DNA from: Lachnospiraceae bacterium
GTDB lineage: Bacteria > Bacillota > Clostridia > Lachnospirales > Lachnospiraceae
Assembly: GCA_017961385.1 (NCBI GenBank)
Contig: JAGCXJ010000346.1
Location: forward strand, 1 to 9,197
Length of the DNA stretch: 9,197 nt
Direction of reading: 5' to 3'
Part shown: piece by piece, positions 1 to 4,877 of the stretch
Layout of the letters: each line of letters starts with the position of its first letter
How positions within the stretch are numbered: the first letter of the stretch is position 1
Program-made: the position numbers and the translations under genes
Notes under the pieces: generated by a model
Database searches by the model: none
Told to the model about the DNA's origin: nothing
The model's input: the letters and a program-made list of their open reading frames with translations, nothing else

Positions 1-2
1 TA

Positions 3-413
3 AGAAAGATAACAGACATAACGGGAAAGAACTGTTCCAAGCCAGATATCCTGATAGGAGTCAATGCCTGCGTTTATAGGCCGGTAGTTGTACTCATAAA
101 CAGAAATGCAGCTCTGTTGAGCCTTCTTGTATATGTCATAGCGACTGCCATAATAGATCACTTTACCGATCACTTCGAAGCGATCAAGCAGGTCACCATC
201 ATAACAAAGAATCCGGATGCGCTTGTTTTGGCAATAAAGAAAGAGCTGAAAAAGACATGCACCATAATGGATTCATACGGTGCGATTGCCGGAGAGAACA
301 AGACTCTCATATGTTATGTAAACTACTTTGAACTTCAGAAGATGAAGGAGATAATAGCAGCCAACAAGGGAACATTCAGCACAGTCTCAACTATTGATGA
401 GATTCTCAGATGA
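3..413 (+). CDS. YitT-family membrane protein, C-terminal part (5' truncated by window edge)
   Basis: The reading frame is open from base 3 to the TGA at 411-413, giving 136 residues with no convincing start, so this is the 3' end of a longer gene. The fragment has a hydrophobic segment (about residues 35-52, LLSLLVYVIATAIIDHF). A soluble domain with the DUF2179 look follows: QVTIITKNPDAL, then KELKKTCTIMDSYGAIAG, then a strand-rich CYVNYFELQKMKEII and a closing FSTVSTIDEIL. In YitT/DUF161 proteins this domain follows about five to six membrane helices and the ligand is unknown. The preceding SKPDILIGVNACVYRPVVVLINRNAAL resembles the last transmembrane hairpin region of the family. A TTG at 117 could be read as a start, but it falls inside the membrane region and has no ribosome site. 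It probably belongs to a transcription unit separate from the downstream genes, which have their own promoter. Confidence 0.82.
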   Translation, partial: RKITDITGKNCSKPDILIGVNACVYRPVVVLINRNAALLSLLVYVIATAIIDHFTDHFEAIKQVTIITKNPDALVLAIKKELKKTCTIMDSYGAIAGENKTLICYVNYFELQKMKEIIAANKGTFSTVSTIDEILR

Positions 414-427
414 TTTCCGTTTAAATA

Positions 428-436
428 TGTTATAAT
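428..436 (+). promoter_or_regulatory. Extended -10 promoter for the small-protein/phosphate-transporter cluster
   Basis: TG at 428-429, one base, then a perfect TATAAT at 431-436, in the 77-bp gap after the YitT-family gene. No recognisable -35 lies 16-18 bp upstream, where the sequence still belongs to the upstream coding end. This is the usual arrangement for an extended -10 promoter. The start codon at 491 is 55 bp downstream, leaving a leader of roughly 45-50 nt. Confidence 0.6.
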
Positions 437-490
437 GAAATCAGAAACAAGTTATTCACAGTATTGTTTGTTTATATTGGAGGTGCACAT

Positions 491-778
491 ATGAGATGCA
501 AGAGAACCCCGATTGAAGCAGAAGTATATGAATACAAGGTTGGCAGCAATCTTGAGGACGGATGGGAGCCGTTTTCAGATGTGGTAACAAAGATATGGAT
601 CGTTACCGACAGACTTGTAAAGGTTACGAGAGACAACGGGACTGTGGTATGCCCTTATATCTCGCACAGAAGAGGACGCACATTCATAGAAGAGGGCGAT
701 TACGTTATCGTTGATGATGACGGAACAAAGCACGTCTGCGGTGCCGACAAGATTTTCAAAAGATACGAAAAGGTATGA
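491..778 (+). CDS. Small protein with GDYxI...F..YE.V C-terminal signature, function unknown
   Basis: This is a 95-residue soluble protein. The ATG at 491 is chosen because GGAGG lies at 479-483, 7 bases upstream. An in-frame TTG at 464 would put that ribosome site inside the gene. The C-terminal half (TRDNGTVVCPYISH, then EEGDYVIVDDDGTKHVCGADKIFKRYEKV) matches the layout of small phage- and host-encoded proteins of unknown function. Those end in a GDYII-turn-G-x-x-x-C-x-x-x-x-F-x-x-x-YE-x-V pattern, and their N-termini often begin with basic residues and a proline (here MRCKRTPIEAEVYEYKV). There is no signal peptide or membrane segment. It ends one base before the next start, so the two are probably translationally coupled. 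The family resemblance is from memory and the role is unknown. Confidence 0.8.
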   Translation: MRCKRTPIEAEVYEYKVGSNLEDGWEPFSDVVTKIWIVTDRLVKVTRDNGTVVCPYISHRRGRTFIEEGDYVIVDDDGTKHVCGADKIFKRYEKV

Positions 779-779
779 T

Positions 780-968
780 ATGGATTCAAAACAGATCGAT
801 GAGATAGTGAATATGATAGACGGCAAGATGGAAAACGGAGTGGGGAGACTTTCCGTCAAATTTGCCGAGGAAGAAAAAGAAGGTACTGTAAGGGAGCAGT
901 ATCACCACGGAAGATGCGATGTCGGATCGCCGTGGGCCAAGGGGACAGTTTCGAATTGTGACTTATAG
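780..968 (+). CDS. 62-aa hypothetical protein with YHHGRCDVGSPWA motif
   Basis: The start at 780 is supported by AAAAGG (768-773) six bases upstream and by its position one base after the preceding stop. In-frame ATGs from 711 are internal to the upstream gene and lack a ribosome site. The N-terminal half is acidic and probably helical (MDSKQIDEIVNMIDGKMENG). It is followed by a short strand (VGRLSVKFAEE) and the Cys/His-containing tail YHHGRCDVGSPWAKGTVSNCDL. The density of His, Cys, Asp and Trp in the last 20 residues looks more conserved than a random small ORF and could be a metal or partner-binding site; that is inference. Its stop codon overlaps the ribosome site of the phosphate transporter gene, with an 8-base gap, which implies co-transcription. 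I do not recognise a characterised family. Confidence 0.75.
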   Translation: MDSKQIDEIVNMIDGKMENGVGRLSVKFAEEEKEGTVREQYHHGRCDVGSPWAKGTVSNCDL

Positions 969-976
969 GAGTAGTT

Positions 977-2770
977 ATGCAGTACGTTTTTAGTGTAATA
1001 TCGCTGCTTGGCGGTCTTGCCATGTTCCTTTACGGAATGCGCCTGATGGGCAATAACTTAAAGGAAGGATCGTCAGGTACGCTTAAGGTCGTCATGAGCA
1101 AGGTGACCGACAGCTATATCAAGGCTTTTCTGCTCGGAATAGCGGTCACGGCCATCATTCAGTCATCAACGGCGACGATAGTTATCACATCAGGTCTTGT
1201 GGCGGCAGGCATCATAACGCTTGACCAGTCACTCGGTATAATCATTGGAGCCAATGTAGGTACGACGGTAACGGGTCAGATCATAAGACTTTTGGATGTC
1301 GAAGCCGAATCGGGCTCAATACTTAGATTTTTCCAGCCATCAACTTTAGCACCGCTCGCACTCATCATAGGCGTTGCTCTTCTCATGTTCTTCAAATTTT
1401 CCAGATCCGACAGGATAGGCGGTATCGCGGTAGGTTTCGGAATACTCTTTTCGGGACTTTTGAACATGACAAGCGCTGTAAATGATTTTGCAAACGGCGG
1501 CTTTATAGAGAAGATATTCATGAGCATGGGCGATAATCCGATAATCGGATACATTGCCGGTGCGGGTGTAGCCTTCATCCTGCAGAGCTCATCTGCCACA
1601 GTCGGAATCCTGCAGGCATTTTCTATGGCCTGGCATATACCTTTCAGGACCATTTATATCGTTATCGTCGGCGTATATCTTGGTGACTGTGTGACAACAG
1701 CTATCGTTTGCTCTATCGGAGCAAAGCCTGATGCAAAACGAGTAGGTCTCATAAATATACTTTATAACTTAAGCAAGAGCCTGCTTGTTATCGTAGTAGT
1801 AACGATCATTCATCACATGGGGCTTTTGGACAGTCTCTGGACGCGTCCTCTAAGTTCGGGCGGCATTGCAAATACCAATACCGTATTTAACCTTGCCTGC
1901 GCCATAGTCCTTCTTCCGGCAGTAGGCATATTCAGGAAGCTGTCGTTTAAACTGGTCAAGGAAGAGCCTGTACAGAAAAACAAGTACGAGGACAAGATCG
2001 CTGCTCTTAACCCGGTATTCTTCTCAATGCCTGCAATTGCTCTTAACAGCTGCTATGATGTATTAAACATCATGCAGTCAAGCGCATACAACAGCATAGA
2101 CAGGGCATTTGATCTTATAACGGATTTTGACGAGGATGTCTTTAACGAGATACTTGAAGAGGAGGAGAACATAGATATGCTCACCGACAAGGTGGATAAC
2201 TATCTTGTTCAGATGTCTCCTCATATCACAGAGGATCACTTCATTCACATCCTTACCCAGTATCACAAGCTCGTTTCGGAATTCGAGCATCTTGGAGACT
2301 ATGCGGTCCATATCGCAGAGACTGCAAAGGAGCTAAAGAACGAGGATGTAGAGCTTTCAGGTATGGCTGTTAAGGAACTCTCTTTAATAAGGCTTTTGCT
2401 CAAGTCCATAATGGACTATACGCAGCTTGCGTTTGAAAAGAGAGATACGGATGCGGCACGTCATATCGAGCCGCTTGAAGAGGTAATGGATGATCTTACC
2501 AATACTCTTCATGACAATCACTTAAAGAGATTAAGAGAAGGCAAGTGCAGTGTCAGAGCCGGTATCATGTTCCTTGAGATACTCACAAATGCGGGACGTA
2601 TCTCGGATACATGCTCAAACGTAGGAATAGCTACGATAGTACGTGTTCATCCTGAAAGAGCACAGCTTGCTCATTCATATATATCATCTCTTCATCAGGG
2701 TGATGATGAGAGATACAATGCGGAGTATCAGAAAGCGCATGATCTGTATTTCAGTCAGCTTGCGCAATAG
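977..2770 (+). CDS. Na+/phosphate cotransporter family protein (Na/Pi-II) with C-terminal PhoU-like domain
   Basis: This 597-residue inner-membrane protein is of the usual length for the NptA/YjbB-like group with a fused PhoU domain. Residues about 1-325 are hydrophobic and contain the two inverted Na/Pi repeats. Repeat one has QSSTAT (62-67) and GANVGTT (91-97); repeat two has QSSSAT (203-208) and a divergent GVYLGDCVTT (232-241). QSS-type motifs form the sodium/phosphate path in this family. Residues about 345-585 form a helical PhoU-like region, with the acidic EFEHLGDYAVHIAE (435-448) matching the metal-coordinating ExxGD motif and a weaker second copy RISDTCSNVG (541-550). The start at 977 has AGGAG at 967-971. 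The transporter should move inorganic phosphate with sodium. Some bacterial members export rather than import, and the direction cannot be read from sequence. The PhoU-like part probably gates or senses phosphate state. Confidence 0.93.
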   Translation: MQYVFSVISLLGGLAMFLYGMRLMGNNLKEGSSGTLKVVMSKVTDSYIKAFLLGIAVTAIIQSSTATIVITSGLVAAGIITLDQSLGIIIGANVGTTVTGQIIRLLDVEAESGSILRFFQPSTLAPLALIIGVALLMFFKFSRSDRIGGIAVGFGILFSGLLNMTSAVNDFANGGFIEKIFMSMGDNPIIGYIAGAGVAFILQSSSATVGILQAFSMAWHIPFRTIYIVIVGVYLGDCVTTAIVCSIGAKPDAKRVGLINILYNLSKSLLVIVVVTIIHHMGLLDSLWTRPLSSGGIANTNTVFNLACAIVLLPAVGIFRKLSFKLVKEEPVQKNKYEDKIAALNPVFFSMPAIALNSCYDVLNIMQSSAYNSIDRAFDLITDFDEDVFNEILEEEENIDMLTDKVDNYLVQMSPHITEDHFIHILTQYHKLVSEFEHLGDYAVHIAETAKELKNEDVELSGMAVKELSLIRLLLKSIMDYTQLAFEKRDTDAARHIEPLEEVMDDLTNTLHDNHLKRLREGKCSVRAGIMFLEILTNAGRISDTCSNVGIATIVRVHPERAQLAHSYISSLHQGDDERYNAEYQKAHDLYFSQLAQ

Positions 2771-2787
2771 GGAATCGGGAATAATAT

Positions 2788-2807
2788 AAAGGAGGATGAA
2801 GGAGGAG
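2788..2807 (+). promoter_or_regulatory. Tandem Shine-Dalgarno sequences before the small membrane protein gene
   Basis: AAAGGAGG (2788-2795) and GGAGGAG (2801-2807) lie 10-13 bases apart. The second is correctly spaced for the ATG at 2815 (7 bases after AGGAG 2803-2807) but only 1-3 bases from the ATG at 2809. This favours 2815 as the real start. The first site sits directly against an out-of-frame ATG at 2796. Confidence 0.6.
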
Positions 2808-2814
2808 TATGCAT

Positions 2815-3216
2815 ATGGATATCACAACGATAATTATCGGTCTTGTGCCGATAGTTATTCTTTCCGTGATCGTATATTTTGTTTCAAGGAAGGATTCGGC
2901 CAGACTTGAGGATATGCTCGCTGACATGAGTGAAGTGCAGAAGCAGCAGCTGATGGCTCAGGAGTATGCAAAGAGCAATCTTGGAAAGAAGATGTATGTG
3001 ACCAAAGGCTATGTGGCAAGGATCAATGATCTGGGAGAAAGATCAACGGTTCATATCCTGTTTTACAATGAACCCAGACAGGATTTCTATGATCACCCGA
3101 CAAAGGTAAATAATTGTGACCTTGAGCCTAAGGGAATAAGAATCGGTGCATTCATCGACTGCAACATGAAGTATGATGAAGAGTACAAGATATACCAGTT
3201 TAAGGGCCTAAAATAG
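2815..3216 (+). CDS. Small single-pass membrane protein, hypothetical
   Basis: The product is about 133 residues; a start two codons earlier at 2809 is possible but is too close to the ribosome site. A single N-terminal transmembrane segment (roughly TTIIIGLVPIVILSVIVYFV) is followed by a positively charged SRKD. A charged, probably helical stretch (ARLEDMLADMSEVQKQQLMAQEYAKS) comes next. The last part is a soluble, strand-rich domain (KKMYVTKGYVARINDLGERSTVHILFYNEP and RIGAFIDCNMKYDEEYKIYQFKGL). The arrangement is an N-out, C-in anchor with a cytoplasmic domain. The last part could be a small beta-barrel, but I do not recognise the family. It follows the phosphate transporter by 44 bases with no terminator between, so it is probably in the same operon. 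Its stop codon is just before the bidirectional terminator. Confidence 0.78.
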   Translation: MDITTIIIGLVPIVILSVIVYFVSRKDSARLEDMLADMSEVQKQQLMAQEYAKSNLGKKMYVTKGYVARINDLGERSTVHILFYNEPRQDFYDHPTKVNNCDLEPKGIRIGAFIDCNMKYDEEYKIYQFKGLK

Positions 3217-3224
3217 CCGAAAAT

Positions 3225-3251
3225 AAAAATCCCGCATATGCGGGATTTTTT
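3225..3251. terminator. Bidirectional Rho-independent terminator
   Basis: Bases 3225-3250 are a perfect 26-bp palindrome: an A5 run and TCCCGC on the left, ATAT in the middle, GCGGGA and a T run on the right. It forms a GC-rich hairpin with a U tract on either strand. It lies between converging genes, 8 bases past the plus-strand stop and 8 bases before the end of the minus-strand gene, so it should stop transcription from both sides. Confidence 0.93.
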
Positions 3252-3258
3252 ATTGCCT

Positions 3259-4746
3259 TTAAGAATTGTATTCGCTGTAGAGCTTTTTAAGCTCCTGCCT
3301 GTTTGAACATCCTGTTTTCTTTAGGATGTTCTTTACATGATATTTGACTGTCGATTCCTGAACGAACAGCTCCGATGCGATCTCCTTGTTGGTCATTTTG
3401 TCGGTGATATGCATAAGGACTATGCTCTCTCTGTCTGTCAGCTTGTAATGATCACAAAAGCTTACAGGAGAGTGTGATTCGTCTTTTGTCATAACGGCAT
3501 AGACACCGAGGTAATGTCTTGAAAACAGTGCTAAGAATACGATGATCGCTATTACGAACATTATGGCGGTGAGTATGTTTAAGACTATAGGCGAATCGGC
3601 AAAGCAAAGGCCGATCCCTGTGCTGATGACATCGCCGATACGGCCAAACATAAGTCCCAGGGGAGCTAAATAAATAAGAGAGCTCTTTTGTGATATGGGC
3701 TTTGTCCTTAAGGACTCCCATGCTATATCGGAAAACAAAAGCACGCGGTATACAACATAGAGACCGGTAAACGAATAATTGAGTATCCACAGTACCGTCC
3801 CGCTTACGGATGCGCTGTTAAGCAGTATCAGTACAAAGGGGAAAACAAGTGCGGCTACGCAGATGATACCGCCCCATCGGCGGTTTATATCGTTTATGAG
3901 ACCTGCGACTATTAAACCTGTTGCATAAAACATCCTCGTGTATTCAAGGGACATGCCGCCAACCCATACATCCGAAAAATCAAAGTAAAATCCCAGTCCC
4001 TTTACAAGACTTAAAAGGATCACGACTACTGCAGCCAGTAAGACGATATTTGACGTTGATGATACGTGCGATTCATCAGTGGTTTCGCTCTTAAATACAG
4101 CATATGGAACCGACTGACTGTCATATGAACACATATATATAAGAAACAGCGTTAATAATACTATGAAAATATATAAAAAGATGGAGCGTATATCGGCTAA
4201 AAAGTTGGAATCACCGATTATCGATATGAAATAAGAACCAAGTGAACCGATTGAATATCCCAGTCCGAATACCAGACCCCGTCTGTTGACATCAACATAT
4301 AAAGTCAGCATATAAATATACAGAGCAGCGATAATTCCGTGAAAGGTATTCTGAACATATCCAAATATAAGAGCGCCGGATAGAGAAGCCGCACATGCTG
4401 AAAGATAAGAAAACAGAAGATCAGCGATACTTACTGCGGCAAAGATAAGCTTCATTTTTCTGTCATCCGAAGGATCAGGAGCATGAGAGCTTAGCAGCTG
4501 ACGTATAATAACACATGTGATCATTATACCTATTGCCTGAAATACATATCCTACGCCTTCGGTAAGACCCTCGAGCATATTTATGCGTCCGATGCTTTCA
4601 AGCAGATCTGCAACGTTATACACCCATGACAGGAATGCGGATCCTGTCCACAGAAAAGTCAATCCTATGATAATTGTTACAATAAGTCCCAACCGAAACG
4701 GTTTAACACATTCTTCCTTCATATCTAAAAATTTTACAGCATACAT
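3259..4746 (-). CDS. Membrane-spanning LuxR-family transcriptional regulator (paralog A)
   Basis: Of the 495 residues, about 18-408 form roughly 12 hydrophobic segments with a major-facilitator-like spacing. A C-terminal LuxR/NarL-type helix-turn-helix follows at about 436-488 (LTDRES, then TNKEIASELFVQESTVKYHVKNILKK, then SNRQELKK). The recognition-helix signature STVKYHVKNI is intact, and there is no receiver domain. This is a one-component regulator tethered to the membrane, like the LuxR-type membrane regulators that control catechol dehydroxylases in Eggerthella lenta. The ligand is unknown. It is clearly paralogous to the protein at 7605-8981: WTG.....W.Y near the N-terminus, SLE..R.F...G in the middle and G.MF.R.G.VI..G.G near the last helices are shared. 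It is divergent from the lipoprotein gene. The first ATG (4746) has no Shine-Dalgarno, nor does the ATG at 4722, so the start is uncertain. It lies next to a GGATAG half-site. Confidence 0.9.
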   Translation of the reverse strand: MYAVKFLDMKEECVKPFRLGLIVTIIIGLTFLWTGSAFLSWVYNVADLLESIGRINMLEGLTEGVGYVFQAIGIMITCVIIRQLLSSHAPDPSDDRKMKLIFAAVSIADLLFSYLSACAASLSGALIFGYVQNTFHGIIAALYIYMLTLYVDVNRRGLVFGLGYSIGSLGSYFISIIGDSNFLADIRSIFLYIFIVLLTLFLIYMCSYDSQSVPYAVFKSETTDESHVSSTSNIVLLAAVVVILLSLVKGLGFYFDFSDVWVGGMSLEYTRMFYATGLIVAGLINDINRRWGGIICVAALVFPFVLILLNSASVSGTVLWILNYSFTGLYVVYRVLLFSDIAWESLRTKPISQKSSLIYLAPLGLMFGRIGDVISTGIGLCFADSPIVLNILTAIMFVIAIIVFLALFSRHYLGVYAVMTKDESHSPVSFCDHYKLTDRESIVLMHITDKMTNKEIASELFVQESTVKYHVKNILKKTGCSNRQELKKLYSEYNS

Positions 4747-4773
4747 GACTAATAGTAAATAAATTTATCGCAC

Positions 4774-4802
4774 GGATAGCCGCCCTATCCCTTTCCTATC
4801 CC
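4774..4802 (+). promoter_or_regulatory. Candidate operator: inverted plus tandem CTATCC half-sites
   Basis: Three copies of one hexamer sit at exact 11-bp steps in the divergent gap: GGATAG (inverted, 4774-4779), CTATCC (4785-4790) and CTATCC (4796-4801). The two direct copies extend to CTATCCC (or CCTATCCC, from 4784 and 4795). The first two make a perfect inverted repeat with a 5-bp centre. Eleven bases is about one helical turn, so all sites face the same side of the DNA. The site lies where a -35 activator would bind for the lipoprotein gene, and an inverted copy faces the regulator gene. Related pairs occur at 7521 and 9069. Confidence 0.72.
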
Positions 4803-4823
4803 CATGGCATCAGACTTATTGTT

Positions 4824-4829
4824 TATAAT
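4824..4829 (+). promoter_or_regulatory. -10 element of the lipoprotein promoter
   Basis: A perfect TATAAT starts 28 bp after the start of the second CTATCC copy. The -35 position 17 bp upstream (4801-4806, CCCATG) does not resemble TTGACA. The promoter therefore probably depends on an activator bound at 4785-4802. The start codon is 48 bp downstream. Confidence 0.6.
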
Positions 4830-4877
4830 GATAGTGATATGAAAATGGCAGGATGATCGATAATCAGGAGGAAAAAT

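Noticed and set aside
464..490. In-frame TTG start for the 95-aa gene
   Set aside because: GGAGG at 479-483 would lie inside the coding region, and ATG 491 has the correct spacing.
711..779. Earlier in-frame ATGs for the 62-aa gene
   Set aside because: They lie within the upstream gene, have no ribosome site, and the resulting N-terminus is a frame-shifted reading of that gene.
1276..1653. Antisense open frame of 125 codons within the phosphate transporter gene
   Set aside because: It has no ribosome site, and the plus-strand protein has clear family motifs in this interval.
2796..2908. Short out-of-frame ORF beginning at ATG 2796 (about 37 codons) directly after an AAAGGAGG
   Set aside because: The ribosome site touches the ATG with no spacing, and the frame runs inside the better-supported gene starting at 2815. 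It is most likely a by-product of the tandem Shine-Dalgarno sequences.
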